Counted from the first letter of the stretch, positions 1 to 10,385 are shown. The stretch is DNA of 37,210 nucleotides from Nitrosospira sp. (GCA_013697655.1 JACCWK010000097.1:1-37210), one strand, 5' to 3'. Program-made: numbers and translations. The notes: generated by a model from the letters alone, not told the origin.

Positions 1-140
1 CATTAATTTAATCCGTTGCGTAGTATCCATCCTGGGCGTTGATGTAGTCTTTGGAACCTCCATCTTGCCAGCAATGGCAGCGCCCAACTCAATTTTTATC
101 CGTCAGATGAAAATAATTCCGCTTAGCTGTCCATTTTGCA

Positions 141-263
141 AGAACCTCGTATCTCAATGAGTTCTGTTACCGCTTCAACCGGCGGGAATGGGAAGCAGAG
201 TTGCCATTACGCCTCCTCAACGCTTGCCTGACGCATACTCAGATAAAACTGAAAATGGTTTAG
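141..263 (+). pseudogene. C-terminal remnant of an IS1595 (ISXO2-like) family transposase
   Basis: Reading 141-263 gives RTSYLNEFCYRFNRREWEAELPLRLLNACLTHTQIKLKMV*, resembling the conserved YLNEFxYRFNRR C-terminal motif of IS1595-type transposases. The same frame has a stop (TAA 114-116) just upstream, so it is truncated or frameshifted. Not in the ORF track. Confidence 0.6.
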
Positions 264-651
264 AGGCATATTCAAAAAAGATGAACTCCACAACCGTTTT
301 TCAGTCTATAACGGCGGGACATTACATCCTGCCAATCCTTCTGGTCAAGGCATTTCAACTATTGAGACTGACCGATAAGATAATAGGTATTTCACTGTTA
401 AAATATCTCCCCTTCCGCTATACAATTACAAACTCAGCCAATACACTAAATTCCATGACAATGTCAGGTTCAACAGGGCGACAATATATCTTCTCCAAGA
501 GTAATCCGGGGATAGGAAAGTTGGTATATGGGCGACAAAACGATAAGAAGTAACGAGGTTGAGGCACTCAATGCGGTGTTCGAGATCCACCTGAGCAGCA
601 CTTAGCTGGACAATGTTATTGAAAGGCCTGTTAATTGCGGAGGAGAATCGC

Positions 652-1113
652 ATGAGAAAGATTTTGATGGCATCTGCATTAACCTTAAGCATGATTTCGG
701 CCAGCGCCTATGCCGGGGAGAACCATGGCAGTGGAGATATATCTCTCGGCAGCCCGGGCGATCCCACAAAGATTTCACGCACCATTGAAATAACAATGAT
801 CGATAACCGCTTTAAGCCTTCCGAAGTAAACGTGAAACAAGGTGAAACGGTAAAATTTATGCTGAAGAACACTGGCGAGAAAAAACATGAGATGATGATC
901 GCTTCCCCAGAGGAGCTGGATAAGCATGCCAAAATGATGAAAAAATTTCCCGACATGGAACATCACAACGAGCCCAACATGATCACCGTAAATTCGGGTA
1001 AAACGGGAGAACTGGTATGGCATTTTACTGAAGCCGGCACGGTCAATTTTTCCTGCCCGATGCCAGGCCACTCCAAGGGTATGCATGGAACGATTGAGGT
1101 ACAGGCCAAATGA
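652..1113 (+). CDS. Periplasmic cupredoxin-domain copper protein (CopI/plastocyanin-azurin-like)
   Basis: Signal peptide MRKILMASALTLSMISASAYA; type-1 Cu-like C-terminal motif NFSCPMPGHSKGM; Met/His-rich insertion HAKMMKKFPDMEHHNEPNM. GGAGGAG Shine-Dalgarno just upstream of ATG 652, so the 613 start is less likely. Confidence 0.88.
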   Translation: MRKILMASALTLSMISASAYAGENHGSGDISLGSPGDPTKISRTIEITMIDNRFKPSEVNVKQGETVKFMLKNTGEKKHEMMIASPEELDKHAKMMKKFPDMEHHNEPNMITVNSGKTGELVWHFTEAGTVNFSCPMPGHSKGMHGTIEVQAK

Positions 1114-1592
1114 AAAAATTAGTTCGTAATTTATTAACCGGGTCTATTCTGATCGGCGCCTTTTCGAGTGTCGTCGCAAACGCCACCGCCACAACCATCG
1201 ACGTTTACAAGAGCCCTACCTGCAAATGTTGCGCAAAATGGGTCGACCATATGCGCGCCAATGGATTTACCGTCAATACCCATGATGTGGGCAATAAGGA
1301 GGTACGCGAACGAGCGGGCATTTCCACTACGCTCGGTTCATGCCATACTGCCCTTGTGGATGGTTATGCGATTGAAGGCCACGTGCCCGCGCAGGATATC
1401 AAGCGATTTCTCAAAGAACGTCCCCGTGCTATTGGCCTGACCGCTCCAGGAATGCCTCATGGCTCTCCCGGTATGGAAGGGGCCCGTAGCGATCCTTATG
1501 ACGTACTTTTAATCAACAAACAAGGCGATACGACAGTGTATAGCCGCCATCTTCCATCTGATCCAAAAGAATCCTTGATGAGATTGAAATGA
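1110..1592 (+). CDS. DUF411 domain-containing periplasmic metal-binding protein
   Basis: Signal peptide followed by VYKSPTCKCCAKWVDHMRANGF, then LGSCHTALVDGYAIEGHVPAQDI, the DUF411 hallmark. ATGA overlap with the cupredoxin stop. Confidence 0.9.
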   Translation: MKKLVRNLLTGSILIGAFSSVVANATATTIDVYKSPTCKCCAKWVDHMRANGFTVNTHDVGNKEVRERAGISTTLGSCHTALVDGYAIEGHVPAQDIKRFLKERPRAIGLTAPGMPHGSPGMEGARSDPYDVLLINKQGDTTVYSRHLPSDPKESLMRLK

Positions 1593-1665
1593 GGAGCTTA
1601 AGATCTCCTGTTACTCGTGCCGCCGGAGCCGCATCCGTGGCGAAGGACATAAAAGGCAAGGAGTC

Positions 1666-2244
1666 ATGAGGCTGCGTTATTTCCTGATAAGTGTAGCGGT
1701 TGGATTTATGGTTGGTTGTGGTGAATCGAAGCCTCCTGCCGCCACGCCGCCAGTAACCACTGCTACGCCGGCGCCTTCCGCTACTGCACCGACCTCACCC
1801 GCTGTCGAATCGACACCACCCCCGGCGGGACCGGCGCCGTCTACTGCCGCACAGGAGGTGCAGCCAAAAAATTTGGCAGCACGTAATTTAGACCCGGAGA
1901 AAATCAAACGTGGTGAGGCTGTTTATCGCGCAAACTGTGCAAACTGTCACGGACCCAATGGTGAGGCTACTCCGGGTTGGCGAAATCCGGGAGCCGACGG
2001 CAGATATCCGCCGCCGCCGCTGGACGGAAGTGCACACGCTTGGCATCACTCAACCGAGACGCTGGAAACAATGATTCGAGTAGGTAGTCCGGCTGCTATC
2101 GGGGGCATGCCGGCTTGGGATGGCAAGCTGACAAATCAGCAAATTGATGATGTGATTGTCTGGATTAAATCACTATGGCCTGACGAAGTTTACGACATCT
2201 GGCTTAAAGAAATAGAGAATAAGCCGCAACCCAAACAAAACTGA
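1666..2244 (+). CDS. c-type cytochrome, predicted lipoprotein with Pro/Ala/Thr-rich linker
   Basis: Lipobox-like VGCGES near the N terminus, long PAT-rich linker, CXXCH haem motif (CANCHG), later GGMPAWDGKL as the probable Met ligand region. AAGGAG upstream of ATG. Confidence 0.88.
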   Translation: MRLRYFLISVAVGFMVGCGESKPPAATPPVTTATPAPSATAPTSPAVESTPPPAGPAPSTAAQEVQPKNLAARNLDPEKIKRGEAVYRANCANCHGPNGEATPGWRNPGADGRYPPPPLDGSAHAWHHSTETLETMIRVGSPAAIGGMPAWDGKLTNQQIDDVIVWIKSLWPDEVYDIWLKEIENKPQPKQN

Positions 2245-2397
2245 GTGCTGACGCTAATATTGCTGGCGCCGTCGTTGGGTACTGCCACTCAAAATGCGTT
2301 AAATGCGGTTGACTGCACCATTGCGCATGAATACCAAGCGGGTGCCTTGAGTCCCTCGATTAATCCTAATTGCGAGCGGTCGTCGTTTAATACTTAA
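2245..2397 (+). CDS. Candidate 50-aa small ORF of unknown function
   Basis: GTG start directly after the cytochrome TGA. Translation: VLTLILLAPSLGTATQNALNAVDCTIAHEYQAGALSPSINPNCERSSFNT*. Hydrophobic N terminus, two Cys; no clear Shine-Dalgarno. Below the ORF-track length cutoff. Confidence 0.25.
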   Translation: MLTLILLAPSLGTATQNALNAVDCTIAHEYQAGALSPSINPNCERSSFNT

Positions 2398-2400
2398 AGA

Positions 2401-2799
2401 TTAGATCAACTCTGATTTCGGTGGCCCCTTCTTTACTGCGGCACGGGCTGGAAGCTTCTCGCGAATACGCGCCGACTTCCCGGAACGATCGCGCAAATAA
2501 TATAATTTGGCACGGCGGACATCACCTCGACGCTTGATCTCTATGCTGGCAATTAGTGGCGAATAGGTCTGGAAAGTCCGCTCCACGCCCTCCCCACTGG
2601 ATACTTTGCGCACGGTAAAGGCTGAGTTGAGGCCACGATTGCGCTTGGCGATTACAACACCTTCATAAGCTTGCACCCGTTTACGATCGCCTTCAACCAC
2701 TTTGACGCTAACGATTACGGTGTCGCCTGGGGAAAAATCTGGAATTATCTTGCCAAGACGGCTAATTTCTTCGCTTTCGAGTTGTTCGATCAGATTCAT
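2401..2799 (-). CDS. rplS: 50S ribosomal protein L19
   Basis: [72 protein letters not shown] is characteristic L19. Confidence 0.98.
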   Translation of the reverse strand: MNLIEQLESEEISRLGKIIPDFSPGDTVIVSVKVVEGDRKRVQAYEGVVIAKRNRGLNSAFTVRKVSSGEGVERTFQTYSPLIASIEIKRRGDVRRAKLYYLRDRSGKSARIREKLPARAAVKKGPPKSELI

Positions 2800-2828
2800 T
2801 TGTTACTCCTTACTTATTTCGCTTGATT

Positions 2829-3599
2829 TCAGTTAGTTTTGTAAGCGTGCTTGAATTCTTCCAGTAACTTCTCTTCTTCCCCCGTCAAGCCCCGTTCAAT
2901 TTTCAATGCCAGCAAATCCGGTCTTCTAAGCCATGTTCTTCCCAATGACTGCTGCAAACGCCAGCGGTTGATGCTGGAGTGATTTCCGGACATTAATACG
3001 TCCGGAACGGCATCTCCCTGATAAACCTCGGGCCGCGTATAGTGGGGAAAATCAAGTAACCCACATACGAACGAGTCCTGCAAAGCTGATTCCGGGTCGC
3101 CGAGCACGCCTGGCATTTGTCGTACCAGACAATCTATCAGCACCATCGCCGCCAGTTCTCCACCAGAAAGCACATAATCGCCAATAGAGATTTCGTCATC
3201 TATCTGGCGCGCTATCAGACGTTCGTCTACACCTTCGTAGCGTCCGGCGAGAAGCACCAATGCCGGCAGGCCGCATAGCTCCATCACCATGTCATGATCG
3301 AGGAGTCGCCCTTGTGGAGAAAGATATATCACTTTCGCCCCGCTAATTCCCAGGGCCGACTGCCTGGCCCTTGCTGCGGCAATGGCTTTATCCAGCGGTT
3401 GCGCCAGCATCAACATTCCTGGCCCGCCGCCATACGGGCGGTCATCCACCGTGCGGTAATTATCTTCAGTAAAATCGCGCGGATTCCAGGCTTGCAACCG
3501 ATAAATCGCTTTGTCCTTCGCCCGGGCGGTTATTCCATGCCTCGTAACGGCGTCAAACATTTCCGGAAACAACGTGATAACGTCGATTTCAAAGGTCAT
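2829..3599 (-). CDS. trmD: tRNA (guanine-N1)-methyltransferase
   Basis: [62 protein letters not shown] motifs. Start placed at the internal Met because the 3620 start overlaps rimM. Confidence 0.98.
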   Translation of the reverse strand: MTFEIDVITLFPEMFDAVTRHGITARAKDKAIYRLQAWNPRDFTEDNYRTVDDRPYGGGPGMLMLAQPLDKAIAAARARQSALGISGAKVIYLSPQGRLLDHDMVMELCGLPALVLLAGRYEGVDERLIARQIDDEISIGDYVLSGGELAAMVLIDCLVRQMPGVLGDPESALQDSFVCGLLDFPHYTRPEVYQGDAVPDVLMSGNHSSINRWRLQQSLGRTWLRRPDLLALKIERGLTGEEEKLLEEFKHAYKTN

Positions 3600-3601
3600 G
3601 G

Positions 3602-4168
3602 CTAATAGTCCACGCCCCAATCCACCGTTATCCGGCCAACCTTCAAATCTACTTTAACAATTACCTGATCGACGAACGGGATGAGTCTTCCCCTTTCATC
3701 TTCCATAATTTTCACTTGAAGCACGTCGTTGGCGCCGGTTTCCAGTAATCCGATCACTTTCCCCAATTCTTCATTCTGAAGGTTGACGACCTCAAGACCA
3801 ATCAGATCTGACCAATAGTAGCCGTCGTTACCGTTTTTTGATAAAACCGGTAACAGGTCGCGAGGAATCGCAACCTGCATACCCTTCAATTTCATTGCCG
3901 CGCTACGGTCAGTACATTGCTCAAGTCCGGCGGTCAGTACGTTTCCGTGAACGCCGCATCCGGTGACCTTTACCTCTCGCCAATCACCATCGCCGCTGCC
4001 CAGCCACCACACTGGATAGCCGCGCAACCCGTCTACATATTCGGTGTAGGGAAAAACCTTGAGGCCGCCTAATATACCGAAGGGGCCGATAATACGCCCC
4101 ATTACTATCATCGGTCCGGCTAATTCCTCTGGCTTAGCTGGTTCCTTCGACTTTTTGCTTTGCACCAA
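3602..4168 (-). CDS. rimM: Ribosome maturation factor RimM
   Basis: [70 protein letters not shown]. Position in the rpsP-rimM-trmD-rplS operon. The true start may be an internal Met near 4111, since the long form overlaps rpsP. Confidence 0.96.
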   Translation of the reverse strand: MVQSKKSKEPAKPEELAGPMIVMGRIIGPFGILGGLKVFPYTEYVDGLRGYPVWWLGSGDGDWREVKVTGCGVHGNVLTAGLEQCTDRSAAMKLKGMQVAIPRDLLPVLSKNGNDGYYWSDLIGLEVVNLQNEELGKVIGLLETGANDVLQVKIMEDERGRLIPFVDQVIVKVDLKVGRITVDWGVDY

Positions 4169-4400
4169 ACTGCCTGACCAGCCTTGTCACAGTGTCGGAT
4201 AGTTGCGCACCCTGTGATTGCCAATGAGTAACGCGATCCAGTTGAACACGTAAGGCTTCTTCGCCTCCAGCCGCACGGGGATTATAAAAACCAATACGCT
4301 CAATGAACTTGCCATCACGTGCGTTGCGGGAGTCCGCTACTACCATGTTGAAAAATGGGCGTTTCTTGGCACCGCTTCGTGCCAGTCGAATAATGACCAT
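4134..4400 (-). CDS. rpsP: 30S ribosomal protein S16
   Basis: [41 protein letters not shown] is typical S16. Confidence 0.98.
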   Translation of the reverse strand: MVIIRLARSGAKKRPFFNMVVADSRNARDGKFIERIGFYNPRAAGGEEALRVQLDRVTHWQSQGAQLSDTVTRLVRQFGAKQKVEGTS

Positions 4401-4438
4401 GTATATGCCTATGGAGGTCTGAAACCGAAAAGGGTGTG

Positions 4439-4468
4439 ATTCTACGGTAATCGTTACTCTATTAGCAA
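4439..4468 (-). promoter_or_regulatory. Putative sigma70 promoter of the rpsP-rimM-trmD-rplS operon
   Basis: On the minus strand: TTGCTA (4468-4463), 18-bp spacer, TAGAAT (4444-4439), about 40 bp upstream of the rpsP ATG. Confidence 0.5.
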
Positions 4469-4649
4469 GTATAAAATATCGGCGTAGAAAGAATGCTGAA
4501 AGACAAAAGCGGAGTGACCACCCTCTCTTCTTGAAGGATAGCGCCTGGCCACGCTGCGAGCATACTCTTTAGACAAAAATTAAGGAAATTCTCTTCAGTA
4601 CGTCCCGGAGTTTTCCAGTAATACTTTTCACAAGGGCTACTCAACGGAC

Positions 4650-7394
4650 CTAGTGCGCTTGTTCCCAATTCGGTCCCACGCCCACTTCCACCAGCAGCGG
4701 CACATCCAGTTGTGCTACACCGCCCATAAGCCGGGGCAACCCGTCTTTTATGGATTCGATCTCTTCAACCGGCACTTCCAGCACCAACTCGTCATGGACT
4801 TGCATAATAAGTTTGCTGCGCAGATTTTCTTTTGTTAACCAGTCATGGACCGCGATCATCGCAAGCTTGATGACGTCAGCCGCCGTACCTTGCATCGGCG
4901 CATTAATAGCGGCACGTTCCGTACCCTGCCTGCGATTACCATTGGGACTATTGATCTCCGGTAGCCACAGTCTCCGTCCGAACACGGTTTCCACGTACCC
5001 GGTTTTCCTGGCGGCTTCCCTTGTACGCTGCATGTAATTTGCAACTCCCGGATAGCGTGCAAAGTAACGTTCCATGTACATGCGGGCGGCGGATCGTTCA
5101 ATACCGAGTTGCGAAGCGAGACCGAATTCGGACATCCCGTAAATGAGGCCGAAGTTAATGATTTTGGCGTAGCGGCGCTGCTCATTATCCACCGCGTCGA
5201 GTTCGACTCCGAAGACTTCCGCCGCAGTGGCGCGATGTATGTCTTCGCCCGCGGCAAAGGCTTGGAGCAGCCCGGCGTCTTGCGATATATGCGCCATGAT
5301 GCGTAGCTCGATCTGAGAATAATCCGCAGAAATGATGTTGTGCCTCGGCGATGCGATAAATGCTTCCCGAATACGTCGGCCTTCGAGGGTACGCACAGGA
5401 ATATTTTGCAGATTGGGTTCGTTACTGGCAAGCCGCCCGGTCACCGCCACCGCTTGCGCGTAATTGGTGTGCACTCGTCCAGTGGCGGCGTCCACCATGC
5501 GTGGTAACTTATCCGTATAAGTAGATTTAAGCTTGGCAAGGCCGCGGTGATCGAGGAGGATTCTTGCCAAGGGATAGTTCAAAGCAAGCTGCTGCAGCAC
5601 GTCTTCATCCGTGGATGGCGTACCGCCTGGCGTTTTTTTTATGACGGGAAGCTTGAGTTGATGGAAAAGTATTTCCTGAATTTGCTTCGGAGAATTCAAA
5701 TTAAAGGGTTGACCGGCGATTGCGTGTGCCCGGCTTTCCAGCACCAGCATTTTCTCGCCCAGTTCGCGGCTTTGGATTTCCAGCAACTTTAAGTCTATTA
5801 ATACGCCATTACGCTCCATCTCAAATAGTATGTTCAATACCGGCATTTCGAGCGTGCGATAGATATAATCCAGCTTTACGTGCCCCGCTATGTCCGGGTA
5901 CAAGTGTTGATGCAGTTGCAGCGTGATATCAGCGTCCTCCGCTGCATATTGCGTCGCACGTTCGACATCCACCTGATCAAAACATATTCGCCCGACTCCC
6001 TTGCCCGTGAGTTCATCATAGCTAATGGTTTTGGCCCCCAGATGCCTCAACGCAAGATTATCCATATCATGGGGGCGGTGGGATTCAATTACATACGACT
6101 GCAACAGCGTATCATGAGCGATACCGTTCAAAGCAACGCCATGATTTGCAAAAATGTGTTTGTCATATTTGAGATTCTGCCCAACTTTGGGTCGGGTTGC
6201 ATCTTCCAGCCATGGCTTGAGTTTATCGATCACGAAATCGACTGACAATTGCAGCGGAGCGCCAGCATACCGGTGAGTCAGCGGCAGATAGGCTCCTTGA
6301 TGGGGCTCAATTGAGAATGCGATTCCGACAAGTTGCGCCTGCATCGGATTTAGCCCGGTAGTTTCCGTGTCAACCGAAACCAGTGGCGCAGCATTGATAA
6401 GCGTGATCCATTCGTCTAACTGGGATTCGGTGAAAATGGTTCGGTAGTCGGCGGTCATCCTATCCGAAGATTGCCGCTCCGCATCATCTGGCTGATCTGC
6501 GATAGCGGAAGGCATACCGCCTGCCTCCCTTGCATCCACCAAACCCGTTTCTTGCTGCAATTCCCGCAACCAGGTTTTAAAATCCAGCCGCTCATACAAC
6601 TCTGCTAATTTTGTGGTATCCCGCGGCTGTAAGCCCAGATCGTGTAAACCGACAGGTAAAACCACGTCGCACTTAATAGCCAGTAGTTCGCGCGATCTGC
6701 TCAGCCAACCAAGAGCGGTGCGTAGATTCTCCCCGACCACGCCCCCTATTTCATTGGCATGAGCGATAATATTATCCAGCGTTCCATACTGAGTAAGCCA
6801 TTTCACAGCTGTTTTAGGACCCACCTTTTCTACGCCCGGAATGTTATCCACCGCGTCCCCGACCAAGGCCAGATAATCGAGCATGCGTCCTGGGGTGACG
6901 CCAAACTTGACAAGAACGGCAGCTTCATTGAGTGTTTCATTACTCATGGTATTGACCAGCGTCACTTGCGGATTCACCAATTGCGCAATGTCTTTATCGC
7001 CGGTAGAAATTACGCAACGCATGTTTTCGCGCTCGGCCTGTTTAGCCAATGTACCAATCACATCATCTGCTTCCACCCCTTCCACGATCAGCATCGGCCA
7101 GCCCATTGCGTTTACGCACTCATGCAGCGGCGCGAGCTGCGCCGCCAGATCGTCCGGCATGGGTGGACGATGCGATTTATATTCTGCATAGAGATCGTCG
7201 CGGAAAGTCTTGCCTTTTGCATCAAATACGCAGGCGCTATAATGAGCCTGGTAATCCTTGTGCAAACGTCGCAGCATGTTGAGCACGCCAAAAATCGCGC
7301 CAGTAGGTTCGTTTTTGCGGTTGCGTAAATCCGGCATGGCATGGAAGGCGCGATACAGGTAGGATGAACCATCAACCAGCAATAATGTTTTCAT
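4650..7394 (-). CDS. polA: DNA polymerase I
   Basis: 5' nuclease motifs (LLLVDGSSYLYRAFHA, DVIGTLA), 3'-5' exonuclease (SVDTETTGLNPMQAQLVG) and family A polymerase motifs (SADYSQIELRIMAHIS, RRYAKIINFGLIYGMS, MQVHDELVLEVP). Confidence 0.98.
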   Translation of the reverse strand: MKTLLLVDGSSYLYRAFHAMPDLRNRKNEPTGAIFGVLNMLRRLHKDYQAHYSACVFDAKGKTFRDDLYAEYKSHRPPMPDDLAAQLAPLHECVNAMGWPMLIVEGVEADDVIGTLAKQAERENMRCVISTGDKDIAQLVNPQVTLVNTMSNETLNEAAVLVKFGVTPGRMLDYLALVGDAVDNIPGVEKVGPKTAVKWLTQYGTLDNIIAHANEIGGVVGENLRTALGWLSRSRELLAIKCDVVLPVGLHDLGLQPRDTTKLAELYERLDFKTWLRELQQETGLVDAREAGGMPSAIADQPDDAERQSSDRMTADYRTIFTESQLDEWITLINAAPLVSVDTETTGLNPMQAQLVGIAFSIEPHQGAYLPLTHRYAGAPLQLSVDFVIDKLKPWLEDATRPKVGQNLKYDKHIFANHGVALNGIAHDTLLQSYVIESHRPHDMDNLALRHLGAKTISYDELTGKGVGRICFDQVDVERATQYAAEDADITLQLHQHLYPDIAGHVKLDYIYRTLEMPVLNILFEMERNGVLIDLKLLEIQSRELGEKMLVLESRAHAIAGQPFNLNSPKQIQEILFHQLKLPVIKKTPGGTPSTDEDVLQQLALNYPLARILLDHRGLAKLKSTYTDKLPRMVDAATGRVHTNYAQAVAVTGRLASNEPNLQNIPVRTLEGRRIREAFIASPRHNIISADYSQIELRIMAHISQDAGLLQAFAAGEDIHRATAAEVFGVELDAVDNEQRRYAKIINFGLIYGMSEFGLASQLGIERSAARMYMERYFARYPGVANYMQRTREAARKTGYVETVFGRRLWLPEINSPNGNRRQGTERAAINAPMQGTAADVIKLAMIAVHDWLTKENLRSKLIMQVHDELVLEVPVEEIESIKDGLPRLMGGVAQLDVPLLVEVGVGPNWEQAH

Positions 7395-7414
7395 TTAACT
7401 TCCAAAGGTTTCCG

Positions 7415-8143
7415 ATGAACACGCAAGACAAATTAGCCAGTACTATGACGAATGATTTCCTGGAAAAAACCTGGTCAGCGAGGGAGTCGTGGCGCGTGTT
7501 CGGCATTATGGCAGAATTTGTCGAGGGCACGGAACGCTTGAATTCGATCCGGCCCGCAGTCAGTATTTTTGGCAGTGCGCGAACGCTTCCCGATCATCCT
7601 AACTATAAATTAACCGAGCAGATCACCCGGCAATTGTCGGATGCTGGTTTTTCGGTAATTTCCGGCGGCGGACCAGGTATTATGGAAGCGGCCAACAAGG
7701 GTGCTTATTTCGGTGCATCGCCGAGTATCGGATTGAATATACAGCTTCCCCATGAACAACATCGCAACATATATCAGGACGTCAGCCAGACTTTCCGCCA
7801 TTTTTTTGCACGCAAATATATGTTCGTGAAATTTGCAACAGCCTATGTAGTGCTGCCCGGCGGGTTTGGCACGCTGGACGAACTGATGGAGGCGCTCACG
7901 CTGGTTCAAACCGGCAAAACCCGGAAAATGCCAATTATTCTGGTTTGTTCGGAATTCTGGCGTGGCATGCTTGACTGGCTCAGACAATCCCTCGTGGTCG
8001 AGGGCATGATCTCGCCAGAGGATATGGATTTGATACAGGTAATCGATGAGCCCTGCGAAGTAGTCAATGCTATCTTCCAGTATTACGAAACTCGGGGCTT
8101 CGAACCTTCCGCAGCAGAACGCGAAGTGCAACTCAATCTGTAA
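7415..8143 (+). CDS. LOG family protein (TIGR00730-type, cytokinin riboside 5'-monophosphate phosphoribohydrolase-like)
   Basis: VSIFGSAR, SGGGPGIMEAANKGA and PGGFGTLDELMEALTLVQTGK motifs. Start chosen at ATG 7415 because the 7364 start overlaps polA. Confidence 0.92.
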   Translation: MNTQDKLASTMTNDFLEKTWSARESWRVFGIMAEFVEGTERLNSIRPAVSIFGSARTLPDHPNYKLTEQITRQLSDAGFSVISGGGPGIMEAANKGAYFGASPSIGLNIQLPHEQHRNIYQDVSQTFRHFFARKYMFVKFATAYVVLPGGFGTLDELMEALTLVQTGKTRKMPIILVCSEFWRGMLDWLRQSLVVEGMISPEDMDLIQVIDEPCEVVNAIFQYYETRGFEPSAAEREVQLNL

Positions 8144-8202
8144 CAGCGATGTCAGATGATATAGAATGAGCACATTGATCGTATGACATGTTCGGAGACG
8201 CC

Positions 8203-8565
8203 ATGCGTCAAATAATTGTTGCATTGTTGTTGAGCTCCGCAGTATCTGCCGCGGCGCAGTCCACTCGACCCAAGGATTTGCGGCCCCTGCCAGAGGTACC
8301 AGAACCACCCGAGCTGGCCTTGCCCTCACCTGGGGCTGGCGAGGAGGATTCCTCGCTCGAGCCGCAGGTTACGATCACAAAGCGCGGAGAGGATAAGGTC
8401 GAGGAATATCGTCTAAACGGGCGTATCTACATGATCAAGATTACCCCCCGCATCGGTATGCCGTACTATCTGATTGACAACTTTGGAGACGGTACATTTG
8501 CCACCGGCACGGGCGGTCTTGATCAAGGCGTCCGGCCTCCCATGTGGGTGATACGCCAGTTTTAA
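8203..8565 (+). CDS. DUF2782 domain-containing protein
   Basis: Signal peptide MRQIIVALLLSSAVSAAAQ; VTITKRGEDKVEEYRLNGRIYMIKITPRIGMPYYLID. Located between polA and thrB as in many betaproteobacteria. Confidence 0.85.
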   Translation: MRQIIVALLLSSAVSAAAQSTRPKDLRPLPEVPEPPELALPSPGAGEEDSSLEPQVTITKRGEDKVEEYRLNGRIYMIKITPRIGMPYYLIDNFGDGTFATGTGGLDQGVRPPMWVIRQF

Positions 8566-8629
8566 ATTTCCATAAAAGGCAGTAAGATCGCACCGACTTA
8601 TAGCGCTTCTGCCTCCTTTTCTCTCACTC

Positions 8630-9580
8630 ATGTCTGTTTTTACTACTGTCACCCCACATCAGCTTTCAGTCTGGTTGAGAAACTACGCTCTTGGCACGCT
8701 GATTAACCTGGAGGGGATCTCCTCCGGTATCGAGAATACAAATTATTTCGTTACAACCAGTCACGGTAAATATGTTCTTACCTTGTTTGAAAAGCTGACC
8801 TCTTCCGAGCTACCTTATTATCTTAACCTGATGGCTTATTTATCGCGCTACAGCATTCCTTGCCCATGCCCGCTAGCCAATCTCGACAATAAGTACCTAG
8901 GCGAACTCAACGGTAAGCCAGCAAGCATCGTTACTTGTTTACCTGGAAAATCGCAGGAAAACCCTACCGCTGAACATTGCGCCAAAGTCGGCGCCCTTCT
9001 GGCGGATATGCATTTGTCCGGGATGTCCTATCCCGAACAAATGGAAAATCCGCGAGGCCTGAAATGGTGGATAGCCGCTGCCCCGGATTTGATCCCCTTT
9101 CTTGCGGTGGCGGAAAGAAGAATCCTCACGGAAGAACTGCACTTTCAGTCGTTGCACCGCTTCGAAAATCTGCCGCGAGGCGTGATTCATGCAGACCTGT
9201 TTCGTGACAACGTATTATTTACTGACGGCTCGATAGGAGGTGTAATCGACTTCTATTTCGCCTGCAACGATGCGTTGCTTTACGATCTCGCCATTACTGC
9301 CAACGACTGGTGCCTGAGCGAAAGTGGCGAACTGGATGCGGGACGCGCATCGTCTCTGCTCGAGGCTTATCACCGCATCCGCCCGCTTACCGCTATCGAA
9401 CACGGTGCCTGGCCGGTGATGCTGCGTGCCGGGGCCTTGCGCTTCTGGTTATCGCGACTGCATGACTATCATTTGCCGCGTCTGGGAGAGCTTACCCATG
9501 CCAAGGACCCTGCTCATTTTATGCGCGTACTGAAGAACTATTCGGCATTTCACTCGAAGCTGGCCCAAGTTTGGGTTTGA
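8630..9580 (+). CDS. thrB: Homoserine kinase (ThrB2/APH-fold type)
   Basis: [71 protein letters not shown]. Confidence 0.95.
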   Translation: MSVFTTVTPHQLSVWLRNYALGTLINLEGISSGIENTNYFVTTSHGKYVLTLFEKLTSSELPYYLNLMAYLSRYSIPCPCPLANLDNKYLGELNGKPASIVTCLPGKSQENPTAEHCAKVGALLADMHLSGMSYPEQMENPRGLKWWIAAAPDLIPFLAVAERRILTEELHFQSLHRFENLPRGVIHADLFRDNVLFTDGSIGGVIDFYFACNDALLYDLAITANDWCLSESGELDAGRASSLLEAYHRIRPLTAIEHGAWPVMLRAGALRFWLSRLHDYHLPRLGELTHAKDPAHFMRVLKNYSAFHSKLAQVWV

Positions 9581-9639
9581 GCTGTAAACTGCAAGTCAAG
9601 ATTGGATGGGGCGGCGTCACCCTCTCGGAGATATGGAAA

Positions 9640-10359
9640 ATGGAAGTCAGGCAAGTCGATGCAAAACAAGGATGGCAGTGGATCGTAAACGGATTTTTCT
9701 TATTTCGCCAAGTTCCGCTGGTGTGGATTCTATTGTGCACTACCTTGCTTCTAATTGCCGCCACATTATCGCTCATCCCCATGGCGGGACAATTTATTTT
9801 CACACTCTTGTCACCCGTGTTTTTAGCCGGACTGATGATAGGAAGTAAAGCTCTCGAACAGGGCGAAAAGCTTGAGATGGCTCATCTGTTCGCAGGCTTC
9901 CGTAACACCTCTGCTCCACTTATCACCATAGGGGGCATTTATCTGGTAGGCCAGGTGCTAATTCTCGGGGTCGCCATGCTGATTGGAGGAGAAGTGATGA
10001 TGGGGCTCCTGGTAGACGGAAAAAGAGTCGACGAGAATGAATTAAAGGATGTCATGAATAGTGGCCTGTCCGCTTTGCTAGTTGCGCTAATGCTTTCCAT
10101 CCCCCTGATGATGGCTGCGTGGTTCGCGCCTCTATTAGTCATATTTAAAGATATGTCCGCAGTGGATGCAATGCGGCTGAGCTTTTTGGCCTGCCTGAAA
10201 AACATTATAGCGTTCCAGATCTACGGCATTACGCTAATAGCGCTGATGTTAATTGCCACCATTCCCTATGGCTTGGGATTATTCGTACTGGTCCCAACGC
10301 TGTTTGCCTCTATTTACGCGAGCTACAAGGATATATTCGAAACAGACGAACCGGCATGA
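9640..10359 (+). CDS. BPSS1780 family-like multi-pass membrane protein
   Basis: MEVRQVDAKQGWQWIVNGFFLFRQVPLVWILL followed by several hydrophobic segments. GGAG 9 bp upstream of ATG 9640. Confidence 0.75.
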   Translation: MEVRQVDAKQGWQWIVNGFFLFRQVPLVWILLCTTLLLIAATLSLIPMAGQFIFTLLSPVFLAGLMIGSKALEQGEKLEMAHLFAGFRNTSAPLITIGGIYLVGQVLILGVAMLIGGEVMMGLLVDGKRVDENELKDVMNSGLSALLVALMLSIPLMMAAWFAPLLVIFKDMSAVDAMRLSFLACLKNIIAFQIYGITLIALMLIATIPYGLGLFVLVPTLFASIYASYKDIFETDEPA

Positions 10360-10385
10360 ACCGAGGAGTCCTCCCCTATTTGTTT

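Noticed and set aside
188-553. 121-aa plus-strand ORF at the left end
   Set aside because: Overlaps the transposase remnant in another frame, no recognisable domain, no convincing RBS; likely spurious.
4856-5431. 191-aa minus-strand ORF inside polA
   Set aside because: Alternative frame within the strongly supported polA coding sequence.
6759-7328. 189-aa plus-strand ORF opposite polA
   Set aside because: Antisense shadow ORF; Cys/His-rich composition is a by-product of the polA codon pattern.
7610-8329. 239-aa minus-strand ORF
   Set aside because: Lies antisense to the LOG-family gene and the DUF2782 start; composition looks like a shadow frame with no family motif.
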